Assembly (NCBI GenBank): GCA_016648135.1
Contig: JADDOH010023015.1
Location: 1 to 64,000, forward strand
Source of the DNA: Agrypnia vestita
Lineage: Eukaryota; Arthropoda; Insecta; Trichoptera; Phryganeidae
Direction: 5' to 3'
DNA length: 64,000 bases
In this document: positions 12,665 through 24,828 of the stretch, piece by piece
Layout: every line of letters begins with the position of its first letter
How positions within the stretch are numbered: position 1 is the first letter of the stretch
Program-made: the position numbers and the translations under genes
The notes under the pieces: generated by a model
What the model was told of the DNA's origin: nothing
The model's database searches: none
The model's input: the letters and a program-made list of their open reading frames with translations, nothing else

Positions 12665-15600
12665 TTACTGATCAATGTATTTTTCCCACTCAGTTTCAAA
12701 TTCTTGAAGAGAAATTTGAATACCTTTACGAATTAGTCCCGTTTCATCTAAACTTATAGGACACATTGAAGAGTTGTGCATGCCTGAAATAAATATAAAA
12801 TACATATAATAAATTTCGCTGAAACAAGATATGTATGGACATATAAAAAGGGCTGTCTTTCGCAATATGTATTCCATTGCAATAAAAAATTCACTATGTC
12901 AGGCTTGCTCATTCAGGGATATTTTTTTAAATGTAATTTATATATTGGGAATAAGGTAAAAGGCCTGATAATCAAACTTATAATGCAATATGTATCAAAA
13001 TATCAGCAGGATATAATGAAGGATTCACAAATTTACGCCTGAAATTAAAGAATGATAATATTCCAAATGCAAACAATTTATTCAACTTCTTAATTGGAAA
13101 ATTATGCAGTAGACAGACTAATTGGACCAGAACAATTTTGAATTTTTTAAAGAGTATTGCGAACTGTAAGAGGACATCAGAGAATAGATCAGAATGGAAA
13201 AAATTATATGGCGAGGCCAGGATCCACACTGGGCTGTTGCGCCGTTGATAATAATAATAATGGTAAATTGATAATATATAACAGAAAAAACAGATGAAAT
13301 CCCAAGTGCAGTATTTCTTGACATAGAGTTATAATTTTCCATTATTTAGTGGCCAGAAATAGACACAAAATATATATTTTACAAAATATATACAAAACAT
13401 ATACAAAAATATTTTCTATAAATATTTTTGTCTCAATGTTATTTGTTGTAGTGGCTGTGAATGTCAATGTATACTGGTTAGTATGATCTCTTCACCTTAT
13501 AAATACATTAAACAAAATTAACGGAGTGACTCAGCGGAGAATTTACTGACCTTTAGAACAACTCTTTAGATAATGTTTCTGTGTGTACTTATTTAAACCA
13601 TCACAATTTTGATTTTAAATAAACAATGTATAATTTTTATACACAATACACTTAAAGGAAAACATTAGGTATTCTTTGAATAAATGAATGATTCAGATAT
13701 CCTTCACTCTACCTCTCCACTTCGTTCGTAAACTACAATTGCGCATTTCATTAACCTGGATCGAATAAGTTTTATGGTAAGTACTTTTTCTGAAGCCCAC
13801 CATACCATTGCCTCAATTCTTTTCAATACTCACTGTAGGCAAGGTGAAATTTGGATAAGAAAGAGGGATATCCAACAAACAGAATGTTGGATATCCCTCT
13901 CATCACGACCAACTTCCACAAAACCATTGTATGAAAATTCAGCAATCTATATTATACTCCTCATAATCGTCAGCTCACCCTCAATACGTAACGAAGGTGG
14001 TCGATTTTGAAAAATGTCCATCTCTCTACAAATTTTCTGTCCATTAAAGTGTCCGTACCACCAGCCCCGGACTCCATTTTCACCTCCGTTCACAAGCATT
14101 TTGAAGCAACGGGGTTCTAGTGCCATATTCACGTTTCTGTAGGCATGTATGTCAATCTCTCCTTGATTATCTGAAGTGAATTTCAAATACATATTATAAT
14201 AAATTTCAAATACATATTATATGCTCCAAACATTGCATGTTGTACTTGTATACAGGACTATGTAATGATTTTTTTCAATCGTGACTAAGAGACCTCTAAA
14301 CCATCCTACATTTAAAAGTTTGTAATATACATACCTTATACATATATATACAGGTATTACTTGACTAACATTCGTTCAAGTTCGTTACATTACAACTTGA
14401 CGTAGTTATGTTCCTAAACTTTGTATTTAAGTCAAATTGGTTGTATGTTGAATTACATATATTAAGTAGGAAACAAAAATATTAAAAAAAAATTGAATCA
14501 ATAAAAAAAGCTTATTCAATAATACATATAAAATGAAGATTTTATTTCGAATAAATGTAGCTGTTAGGGATGGCATTACAAAATGAATTACATACAAAAT
14601 TTATAACAAAATGTTTTATATTGCGAAAAATGATATTTTGTCATAGGTAAATGCGTCGTCATAAGTTGAACCATCGTAATTCAAGGACTACCTGTTTATA
14701 TATAATATATAATGGTTTTTTCCGCAGTCAAAAAGTTTTTTTGGTATTATTTATTGAGACATTAAATTAATACAAAACAAATCACAATTTTACATAAATG
14801 TATGTGTCATGTCATTTATGTCATGTCGGTGATGTAAAAATTGTCAGCAATTGAATGGTTGCGGTAAAATAGGCACTAAGTATCAAAATTTCACTTTTCA
14901 AACTAAGTATGCAGCTTAGTTCTATATGACATCGCCACTAACCCCAGTAATGCATTATGTCCCTGCAATGTATTATATGTATATACACGGCATATTATTT
15001 TAAAAACGGCACTAAGTACCATGGTCCGCTAACTTCAGATTGTACGAAAATGGCTGACTGACGCGTCGTGTGAGCTCCCCATGCAAACAACAAGGAAAAG
15101 ATGTTATAAAGAATATAATACAATTGTTAGAAAAGATGTTATAAAGAATAAACACAAGGCCTAGACTATACATCAATAACTCAGAATATAATTCCAGCAA
15201 AAAATCCACCAGTAAATGAGGTATGATTTATTTTGTGTTTTGAAATTAACATTCATCCCGGTATTTTGTTACGGACAAGGGATACTGTTTGAATATGCTC
15301 AGGGTACTTACCTAATGTTAAACTCCACAGAAGTTGGACTAAGTGCCTTTCATTGGAAATAGCGCTGGGTACTTGCTTGGCAGTTGTTTGAAAAGCATAT
15401 TTCGCAACTTAATTACAGGAAACACAGAAAACTTTTTCTTCTAATTTTTATGTAGAAAAGACAGGTAGGATGTATAGTATAGATTTTTCAAAAAAATTCA
15501 TATAAACTTATATATGACATTTTTATTCAATATATCTTGTTTTCCTCGGCTTGTCGGTCATGGTACTTAGTGCGTAATTTGTTTCAACCATTCAATTTAT

Positions 15601-18600
15601 AAAAAAAGTTATCAGTTAGAGAAAACTGAGGAGAAATGTTATAATCTTACCTGCACCCTGTTGTTCTAAATAAATATGTAGTTTGATTTAAAAATAATCT
15701 TTCTGTGTCATCTGCAGTTTTAAATTCTTTCCTACTTAAGTTTTTTTCAACTTCATTACCTTGGTTCTGGGATTCAAGTATGCAGGTCTAAGTAAAATCA
15801 ATAATAAAACAATAAATTATTATCGGAAATTGTACAAAATAAAATTTAATGCGTATAATATGGTATACATACTAGGGTGGGCCAAAAATTATATCTATAC
15901 CTATAAAACTCAATGTCTGTCTGTCTGTTCTCTATACAAATCCACACCGTTTGTCCGATTCGATCCAAATTTTGCATACTTATGCTTTGGGACCCAACGG
16001 GTAACATAGGCAACATTTCCCCCCTATTCTCATACCCCTTCCCCTCCCTCTGACATATTTTCGATGCAAATCTGTACCGCTTAACCGATCGGACTCAAAA
16101 TTTGAAAACTTATTCTTTAGGACTCAGCGGGTAACATAGGCGATATTTCCCCCTATTCTCATACCTTCCCCCCCCTGACATATTTTCGATGCAAATCTGT
16201 ACCGCTTGACCGATCGGACTCAAAATTTGGAAACTTATTCTTGAGAACTCAGCGGGTAACATAGGCCATATTTCCCCTCTATTCTTTTAACCCTTCCCCT
16301 TCTTCTGATATATTTTCGATCCAAAACTATACCGTTCAACCGATCGGACTCAAAATTTGGAAACATATTCTTTAGGACTGGCAGGTAACATAGGCTATAT
16401 TTCCGCCCTCCCCTTTTACCTTTTCTTCTCTCCCTGATATATTTTCGATACAAATCTATACCGTTCGAATCAAACCTTTGTTTTCCCCCACAAATTTATT
16501 TTCAACTCAATCCTTAACCCGTGCAACGCCGAGTACGAACAGCTAGTTAGGTATAAGGGTGGGCCAAAAATTTTTTTTTTATTTCTTAAGGAGCACAGTG
16601 ATAAAAAGGTGCCTAATGGTCTCAAACTAACATATGTAAAATATCATTACATTCTGATAAGTCTCACAGCCTCCGGATTGATGATGATTTTTCGTTTTAT
16701 TTCGAGATATGTTCTAATTAGAGTTCTAACCAATACACGTAACTTTCTTCAAACATAGACTTTGTATATCATGATTGTGAGTATGAGGGGTTGGTGGGTT
16801 GAGTGGGGGAGAGTCGAGGAACATCTAGCGTTCAAGTATTTAGTCAGTGTCAGTAAAGCTCCGGCTGCAATTAGACGAGGTTGTGTCGGGCTCGTTTTCC
16901 TCATTTCTAGTATGGTTCGTACAAAACGGATAAGTCCGTTATTTGGTGATTTAAGTGATATTAAAGGTAATATATTACCAACCTATGAAGATGTTATAAA
17001 GTTCTGAGTGGAATCGGCGTAAGATAAAACGTAAGAATGAAACTATAATGAACCCACTTAGTATGAGGAAATAGAGAACATTGTCGTTGCAAAAATTGAA
17101 TAAATATGATCAAGAGCTTCCATGTCCAAAACAAAACCAGGGAAAGTGACGTTGAAGGGGTATCATCTGAAATTCAAAAATCTTTGAAAAGCCACCCTCA
17201 AATACCAATGAAGAAATTAGAAGAATTTCGCCATACCAGTAAAATATTCTTTGACATTTCGTTCTGTAACTGTAAGAATATTTACGAATGCATTTTCTTC
17301 AGGTACAAAAGTGTACCAGTGAGAGAGAAAAGATTCCTAATCAACCAAAGAACCACTAGAAGAATGATTATAGGAACCTTAGATATTGTGACAACGAATA
17401 AAATAACACTGTGAAAAGAAAAATGCTCAGACAAAAATCACAGTTTGGGCTTCAAAAAAAAAGTACAGTGAAGCTTAATGTGCTTACTTTATTTGAATCC
17501 AGTCTATCGGTTAGTGAAAACGTATTCCAGCCACAGACACAAGTCTTAATATCAGTTATGGCTCCTGTCGATATAGTCGAAAAGCCTACCGCTAAAAATA
17601 TCATAGTAGACTATGCCTTACTTTCAAGAACGTGTGATGGATACGGGATATTAGACAGAGCTGTGGCAGCTATTACTTCAATAGTTCTTCACACTTCTAC
17701 CTCGGAAATTATTGATAAAAATAAGCTTCACCGGAAATGCATGATAGCACGAAAATTGGCCGCGGAAAAAGACAAAGTCCTCCGAATACCTGCTTTATAC
17801 TTTGATGGACGGAAAGATAAAACTTTAATTATATCCAAAAATGTATAGAACAAGTGATCACCGATTTTTTTTGTAATCAGAAATATCTATGAAGCCTTTG
17901 GCGGCTGTTGCATATGATGGAACTATCGTGAACTTTGGTAAAGATGGAGGTGTCATACGTCTGCTTGAAAACAGATTAGGTAAACAGTGGATTATCTACC
18001 TACTTCATATGAATGAAGTACCGTTTTGGCATTTGTTTCTACATATTGATGGTGGCACATTGGGACCCAAATCATTTTCAAGGAGAATCGGTAAAAATCT
18101 AGAAGTATGTGAAATAGGCCCATTGTTGGATTTCAACGTATTTCAACAGAGTAACCCGACTTTTCTGTTCAAGGTATTAGCACTGACCAAACACAACAGA
18201 ATAGTCTCAGCGATTTCAACAGGCATGTTTCTTAAGGATTTAGTTAACAAACTGCCAGGCAAAATGTCTCACGACCGATAGCTAACTCGTCCTAATCGAA
18301 TTCTGCATTTGTACGTTTCGATAGAATCTCCTTCTAAAAACATGGTTTACTATAAAAATTCACCCTTCCTGTAAAGATGGAGCACGGCACCTGTTCAAAC
18401 TCATCATTGCAACAGGATATTTGTCCACAGAACTGAAAGCAATAATAGAATTTGTAATTCAAAGAAACAGTTAGTTCGCACACCCTGAAAATTTATTCAT
18501 CATAATGCTGACTGACTTGTATCAACTACTCACTATAAAATTGGATGTATTGTTTTATACAGATCTCATTGGCTGGCAGGAGAAAATATACGTTCTACCA

Positions 18601-21600
18601 ATATTGAAATTCATACCTGACGAAGATATCCAACTGTTTGTCGCCCAAAAAGCAGAAAGAGAACTTTGATTACTACGCCTGCCATGTTGAAAGGGCAGTC
18701 AAGACTGTAATAGAAGCTTCAGTCACATTATGCAAAAAATCTGAGAGAGAAGGCTTCATAGAAAAGCAAATATTATCTCGGAAAGCCATGCCGAAATTTG
18801 ATAATAAGAAGGATTTTTCGGCTGTTTCAAACATTATAAAAATAATAATATTAATGCCATTTTTGTAAAAATTTTCTTGTAATAAATAAATTTAACTCAT
18901 ACAAGTATATTTCGTTTTATTATTTAACTTTTTTATGCATTTTTAGACTTTTTAAATCTTGTTGTAAAGACTCGTCAAAAATGATTTTTTCTCCAAAATA
19001 TGTGATCTTTAAAGTCAATCTGGAGGCAGAAGATGATATCCCATTGTAATGAAATTTTATAAGTGAGCTAAAAACATTTTAGCACCCTTTTCTTTTTGTG
19101 CCTAATAACAATCATAATTTTTCTTTTCATACAACGGTGGCCCACCTTAATTATATATAACAGGGCAGTTCATACACATTTTTCAGTCCTCTACACTCCT
19201 GGTAATGTAATTTATCTATGTCACATATGTATCTCTGCCTTTTAACGGACTAATTATTTATTATGAATCTGAGGAATTGTTATATAAAAAAAATTATACT
19301 AACTTTGAATACTTCGTCATTATTTGCCGAGTTGTTAATAACGAATCGTAAATGGTCTACTCTTAAATTAGATAGATAAACATCAATACTTCGCCTGGAA
19401 AATTCATTCCCAGTGTCTACATTTCCAGACGCATGAGAAGCTGATGATTCTGGCATTGTCCTGGTTCGATTACCTAATGCACTTTACAAAACAGAAAAAT
19501 ATTTACAAACTTTAGCATTACATTTCAAAAGCACATTGTAATATGTATTAATATTGAGGGTCAATGGTACTCAGATATAAAATTAATGAAACTGTCATTC
19601 AAAAGCATTAGTACAATAAATTACTTCAGTAATACCTCATTATCTGTAAAAATTATATTGCAAGTCATGTAAATGTGGAAATTGAGAGTACCATATTGAT
19701 TAGAGTGTAGATTATCTAGAGTAAAAGGATTGGCACTGATAGTAAAATGCGAGCTATGTTCTCGTATATCAAAAATATCAAAGTCATCAAAAAGATCAAG
19801 TACATGTGACATTATATGTATATATAATATCACATGTACTCTAATCTAACTTATGTATATAAAGATTTACATTAATTCTAAGTAAATAATTACAATATTT
19901 AGAGTTTTTCCAAATTTTTCAAGAACACAGTACTGGATTTTTTCCCATGAGGAGGTCATTAATCAAGGTACATTATAGATGTCACAGAGACGAAAATTAA
20001 TTTTATGGTAAAGTAGGCATGGAAATCTTTTTTTGGGTGTTCATAGGGCTTGCGACCTATCGTATGGCTGGCTTAAGTGATCACTTTACACAATGTAACG
20101 TTCACCATTTCCACCAAAGATAGAATACCACGTCTATCAAGTTTTTGGAAGTTGTATATACATATATTTAAGTTTCACATGTGTGTTGTAATTATCACTA
20201 GCACCACCGGCGTCCAAATCTTTTTCATTCTAATAACCTAATCAAATACAGATGTGACTAATGAGGTATATATTTTTTTTATTGGAATTTAAAGCAATAT
20301 CCTTTATATGTGTACATGAAATTCTACCGAATACGTCTAAAAACTATTTCAATTTCTAATTCCTTTTTACACCAATTTTTATATTCAGAATATTTTGAGT
20401 TTGTTTTTATATTATTTTGAATGAAAGAGCCCAATGGATTAATTAGTAACAAGTAATAATTTGACTTAACAAAGAGGTAATCTTACTTAGACCATACATT
20501 TTTTCATACCTTTTAGAAGCATTCTTAGAAGTTTGTTGACGAAAAACTGTAAGCCCGGAGTCGGCGATGAAATTCGGAGAAACAAGCCTTGCAAAATAAA
20601 AAAAACAATTGTAATACAAGCAGAAAAAATGAATGACAGCGTTAAAAACGTTTAGGAAGGGTTTTGAGTTTGTGGAACGAAAGAGTGTTTTGATTGTTGA
20701 TATTTATTTCTCACCGAAGTTAAGCTACGGGAGCAAATGAAGATATTTATTTATTTTTATTAAAATGCTAATTTTTATTTACACGTCATTACACTTACAT
20801 ATAAAACAAAAAATTAAAATTACATATATCGTCACCCCAGTTCTATCTTGCCATAAAGTCAAAACAACAGTTTTGAGAAAAACGCATTCAAAGTAAATCG
20901 ATTTTCCAAGTACAGGATTTATCTTTTCCGATTTAATGATAATATTTTATTTTTTTATTACGTCATTTACAAGAGAAAAATTAGATTTACCTGGTAGCAT
21001 TTTTTATAATTTTTATATTAAAGTTTGATAAAAATTGACAATACGACAAACATCCGCGACATTGTGACGAAAACTGACGATACGACAAAATGGAACTAAA
21101 ATATCGGTTGGTATTTAATGGAAAAAAGGTGTCTTTTTGTTAATTGTTCGATTCAAAATAACAGGAAATAATTGTTTTCATTTAAAAAAGTATATAAGAA
21201 TTGAAATGATTTGATTAAAGTATTCGTTAACTTAATCTAAGCGATAATGAAATCATTTTTATGAAACTCTACCAAAAAATATTATTTAAACAACAGAAAT
21301 ACTACAATAAATTATGATTTACAAGACTAGAGAAGCTTTTTGCTGGGGTAATAAGAAAATAATAAAGAAATACTAAATAAAAAATTATAATAAAGGCAAA
21401 ATCAATGATATTCGTAAAATATTTTATCTACCGGTGACGTGCATGAAAATATTGATGCTAGATCACATTTTTTCCCTCAGTTCGAGACTTAATAATAATA
21501 ATAATACATATTTGGATCATCTGTATATCCCTGTTTTCGTGAGTACCTACTCACCTCAAGGGTCGCACATCTTAAAAGGATTTTCACGTCTCAGATGTGT

Positions 21601-24600
21601 TTTTTTGTAATTTATTATCTACGAATGATGTCAAATACATATTTATCTTATATGTACTTGATGTTAAGTACATCATTTAGTTCGTATCTCAATTGCTTTA
21701 TTTGAGTATATGGAATAAAGGATAGCCCATCACCACCAGCACTGTAATTCAAAAAGTCTTTTCGTTTTAATTGATATATCTTTAATTTTACTTTTTCGTA
21801 GGTTATATTTTTTAATTTTTAATTGAATTAGAAGAGATACCAGGCCAGATACGACAAGTGCGAGCCCAAAATGAATGTTATGACAAGATAGAACTAACTT
21901 TTTTTTTAAACTTTTGTATGAACATAAGATACATACGACGTGATAGAACTGATCAAACACCAAAATTTCAGCACATACGACAAAATGGAATTCTGTACCG
22001 ACGAAACTAGAGTAGGTACGATAAAATGGATTGGAGCGATTTGTAGAGCAAGTCTCAAAGCTTCACGCTATCACAATAAGTCAAAAACGACGATTTTGAC
22101 CTTACGACAAGATAGAACTGGGGTGACGATATGTATATTGCTTAAAATTATATATATGTATATTGCATTATGGATACGTATAAAAAATTGGTTATTGAAA
22201 CATTATCATTAGGAAAAATATTGCACAAGTTCATAAATGTGATGTTTTATATAGAGTTATGTGGCACAAGTAATTTTTCATATTAGCCATGAATAAGGAA
22301 TAAGGGCCTCCGAAGAAGTTAATATCCAGAGCCTGCTGGCCTACCAAGTATGCAATTATATTTTGTTAGTCTAGGAAAACATAATTTTTGTTTGATTTCC
22401 CGACAGCTAGCAACATTCTTGTTCTTAGATCAATCCTTGAGTAAATAAAGCCAAAGTGACCGAGGATTTCCGGAGAGTCAGTTAAGTTGTTAACGTCTTT
22501 GTAGAAAAAAGATAAGTCGACCATTTGTCTGCGACTAATTAAACTGTCAATGTTGTATTGATTGTAGATATGGTTGATGTTCATAACCTTAGTGTTTCAT
22601 ATAAAATAGAGTAAGCATTTGCAGAATTTGCACTGTATTTTTTCAATTCTGTTGATTTGTGAATGGAGACCAAACTACAGACCCACATTCTGAGATTTAC
22701 GAACGCCCAGGACAGATGAAGAAGTGTGTTGACATTTTTAAATTTTTATTTGATCTGTAAATAAATCCCAGGACTCAATATACCTGTAGAGTTATGTAAC
22801 TGATAAACCTTGTACCTATGCCCAATTTCATTTCCCAACATTGTATGGTACCAATCAAACTTATATTCAGTTTCTTTTTTTGTTGTTAACAAATAAAAGT
22901 TAATACATATATGTTTTCGCGGGTTTATGGCTACTGCATTTATAAAATCTAAAAGAATAGATGCTAAAACATTTGGAATGATAATAAACATATTTACATG
23001 TATAACTGCAACATCAGTTGATGTGTTTATCTTGTCACATAACTGGGCCTGCGTCCAATTAGAGGGGTCAAATTTTTGTCTAAAAATGACAAAATTACTG
23101 CAGTAATAACATGAACATTTAAATAGAATAAAAACTCCATAATCTGAATGAAGTATCATAAGTTTAATATTTAATGAGGCAGGGGTGGACTGCTGAAGTT
23201 TTTGAAACAATCAGCCCAATCACATTTTAAAAAATTGTTTACAAACATGTGTAATTTATTTTTTAACATGATTGAAAAATAATACATAGGTGATGTCTCA
23301 TGTAAAACCCACCAGTCTCAACAATATACTTTGTTCTGTCATTAGATTTTTAGGGAAGGTTTGTAGTTTGTGGAATGATAGAGTGTTTTGGTTGTTGATG
23401 TTTATTCCTCATCACAGTTAAGCTCGGGGAGCAAATGAAGATGTTCAAGTAAAATATGGAAGAAAGAAACTGATGAAGCATTTGCCAAATGTTACTGCAG
23501 AGACCTGATTGGAGTGGTGTCGCCTGTCTCCCTAACATGACTTATCTTGTCGCAACTTGTTTATTAGGTGCAGCGGTTTGTTTACGTTAATGTAAACAAA
23601 ACCGAGACAGATGTGTCGACCGGTGGGTACAAGGTGCAGGATTGGACAGGTACCACCACATATTGATAATTACATCAAAATTAATCTAATTCAATATGTA
23701 TCTCTCTCTTATATTACAGTAACTAAAAGTATTTTGGTTTCATTCTGTATTAACCCTAATTAATATAATCATTGTTCTCTGCACACATAATATTTTTAAA
23801 AAGCAATGGTTTATCGCAGGATGCAATAAAGGTAAGTACATATTTAGAATCATTTTTAATTAAATTTGGATATCAATATATTTTTTTAAATAAAATGAAA
23901 GCCAAAGACCTCGAGCCGCATGGACTTCTTTCAGTATGCCGCTGGACTGTTCCACCCTTGATATAGTAAAACACCATTAATTCATCCTTTTTAAAACCCA
24001 CAGGTTCCAAAATATTAATTGCATAGTAAATTAACCCCGATAATTCGTAATTGAAATAATTTTTAGTTCCTTGCGCCACAAATTACCTACCTACCTACAT
24101 TTTAGTTCATATAATTTGAATTTTTTTTGAAAATTGAAAAAATATTTAGATTTTTCTCACAAGTGAGAAGAACAAATGTATCGGGTGGGTACTTTATTAA
24201 TAGAAATGTCGCGATCTTTGAATTAGCATAATAAATACAGCAAAACATCTGTCTTACGTTCCTCATTTTTACGCTATTTATACCGAAAAGTCGAAGTCCC
24301 ATTTCATCTCCATACAAAAATTTTTAAGTGCAATTTACGCATAAGAATTTTTTAATTTTCCCAGGTTTTACACCGAAAAATTTAGAAAATTCAACTCTAC
24401 ATTCATTGAAATTTACCCGAAATTTCTTTTTTCTTTCCTAAAAATTGAACATGTCAACGTCAGACGAATTTTGAAAAAAAATGTAAGGATGTTGACAGAA
24501 TAGTCTGTGTCAGAACTTTCTGTGGGTGGTATCATCTTGAAGAAGTCTCCAAATCTCAAAGTCTCCTCCGTGGTCGGGCTGAGTATCCCGGAGTGCGTAA

Positions 24601-24828
24601 TTAGAGTTATTTTATGTTTTTTTCGCAACATGCACATTTTTGAAATTAAAAAATTAATTGTTTTTATATTCATAGAAAGCCCATTTTTTTATACAATTTC
24701 CATTTGTTAACTTTTATGTAATAAACAGTTCAATTTTTCCAAACAGAAAGAAATGATGATTTTAGTACTTACTGTTGAGATGAATTTCTTTGTAAAGAGT
24801 CGATATCCCTCTTGCTAAAATAATTCAT
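12665..24828 (-). CDS. Unidentified nine-exon gene, ~431 aa
   Basis: Minus-strand coding exons in transcript order are 24828-24773, 24578-24497, 23192-22784, 20587-20510, 19473-19304, 15787-15651, 15364-15312, 14170-13979 and 12783-12665. Every junction has AG/GT ends and the codon phase carries through to TAA without a conflict, which is the main support. The second exon's donor (TCT|gtcaac) is weak. The first (MNYFSKRDIDSL) and third exons are the least certain; the third begins at a NAGNAG acceptor. Features of the predicted protein: an acidic/serine N-terminus (PPTESSDTDYS), a hydrophobic central region (HVNMFIIIPNVLASILLDFI), a polar serine-rich linker (RTRTMPESSASHASGNVD), and a conserved-looking tryptophan-rich segment (GVRGWWYGHFNGQKICREMD). 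I see no signal peptide and no catalytic motif I can name. Family and function are unknown. It lies tail-to-tail with the VPS13-family gene. Its introns hold several transposons. Confidence 0.62.
13862..13900. repeat. Perfect 15-bp hairpin
   Basis: AGAGGGATATCCAAC and its exact complement are separated by nine bases. It lies about 80 bp past the donor of the 14170-13979 exon, in the last intron of the unidentified gene. It could be a tiny MITE or simply an RNA hairpin. No further evidence. Confidence 0.6.
15894..16546 (+). mobile_element. Complete short non-autonomous Helitron (653 bp)
   Basis: The 5' end is TCTATACCTATAAAACTC followed by a TGTCTGTC run, the usual TC start of insect Helitrons. 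The 3' end is a hairpin (ACCC GTGCAACGCC GAGT, one mismatch) followed by AGCTAG. It lies between an A (15893) and a T (16547), with no target duplication. The body is an internal tandem array of about four ~115-bp units, each containing GGGTAACATAGG, CCCCTATTCT, GATATATTTTCGAT and CCGATCGGACTCAAA. No Rep/helicase ORF is present, so it depended on a helper. Confidence 0.87.
16555..19149 (+). mobile_element. DNA transposon with AGGGTGGGCCA ends and a decayed ORF
   Basis: The left end AAGGGTGGGCCAAAAA and the right end GGTGGCCCACCTT form short imperfect inverted repeats around about 2.6 kb that contains one decayed protein-coding region. The target duplication is unclear because both flanks are TATA-rich. 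A second copy of the left terminal motif (AGGGTGGGCCAAAAATT) lies at 15874-15890, just outside the Helitron. The superfamily is not assigned. Confidence 0.55.
16912..18868 (+). pseudogene. Decayed transposon-encoded protein (unclassified transposase-like)
   Basis: Successive frame-broken plus-strand segments encode VRTKRISPLFGDL, DYALLSRTCDGYGILDRA, ALYFDGRKDKTL, VAYDGT..NFGKDGGVIRLLE and HLFLHIDGGTLGPKSF. From memory, proteins with this motif order recur as repetitive, multi-copy predicted genes in aphids, hydra and other animals, which suggests a cut-and-paste element protein. I cannot place its catalytic triad. Stops and frameshifts at about 17007, 17414, 17848 and 18281 show it is dead. 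Confidence 0.5.
20072..20175 (+). repeat. Dispersed repeat shared with 25366-25453
   Basis: GCTTAAGTGATCACTTTACA followed by CAATG and TTCACCA is found here and at 25366-25410 with few mismatches, in the same orientation. Weaker similarity continues to the start of the Bel/Pao 5' LTR. Non-coding. Confidence 0.5.
20648..20750 (+). repeat. Intronic repeat, copy 1 (copy 2 at 23347-23440)
   Basis: Both copies share GTTTGTGGAA, AGAGTGTTTTG, TTGTTGAT, GTTAAGCT and GGGAGCAAATGAAGAT in the same order and orientation. They lie on either side of the 22784-23192 exon of the unidentified gene, so recombination between them would delete that exon. Confidence 0.6.
20826..22132. mobile_element. Non-autonomous DNA element with repeated subterminal motifs
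   Basis: The inverted ends are ATATCGTCACCCCAGTTCTA at the left and its near-perfect complement at the right, about 35 bp in all. Inside, short motifs of the form TACGACAARATRGAACT recur at about 21070, 21880, 21930, 21970, 22015 and 22110. These are typical of transposase binding sites. No transposase ORF is recognisable. The target duplication may be TA but is obscured by ATAT flanks. Confidence 0.65.
22280..22730 (-). mobile_element. 3' fragment of a non-LTR retrotransposon
   Basis: The minus strand encodes WSPFTNQQ near 22660 and RRQMVDLSFFYKDVNN, EILGHFGFIYSRIDLRTR and KSNKNYVF. This is the C-terminal tail pattern of CR1/jockey-type reverse transcriptase ORFs. The same tail and 3' UTR occur in the opposite orientation at 43400-43645. 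It is 5' truncated and frame-broken. Confidence 0.65.
23347..23440 (+). repeat. Intronic repeat, copy 2 (copy 1 at 20648-20750)
   Basis: This is the same-orientation partner of the 20648-20750 repeat. It starts GGAAGGTTTGTAGTTTGTGG and ends GGGAGCAAATGAAGAT. Confidence 0.6.
23985..24200 (-). repeat. Degraded repeat homologous to 44890-45070
   Basis: The block with TTAACCCCGATAATTCG, TTCCTTGCGCCACA and TTCTCACAAGTGAGAA is the reverse complement, with mismatches, of sequence at 44890-45070. That sequence lies inside a pogo/Tigger-like remnant. It is non-coding here and lies in an intron of the unidentified gene. Confidence 0.5.

Noticed and set aside
12665..12877. Stand-alone small minus-strand gene
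   Set aside because: An acceptor at 12783 and the codon phase join it to the 14170-13979 exon, so it is the last exon of the unidentified gene.
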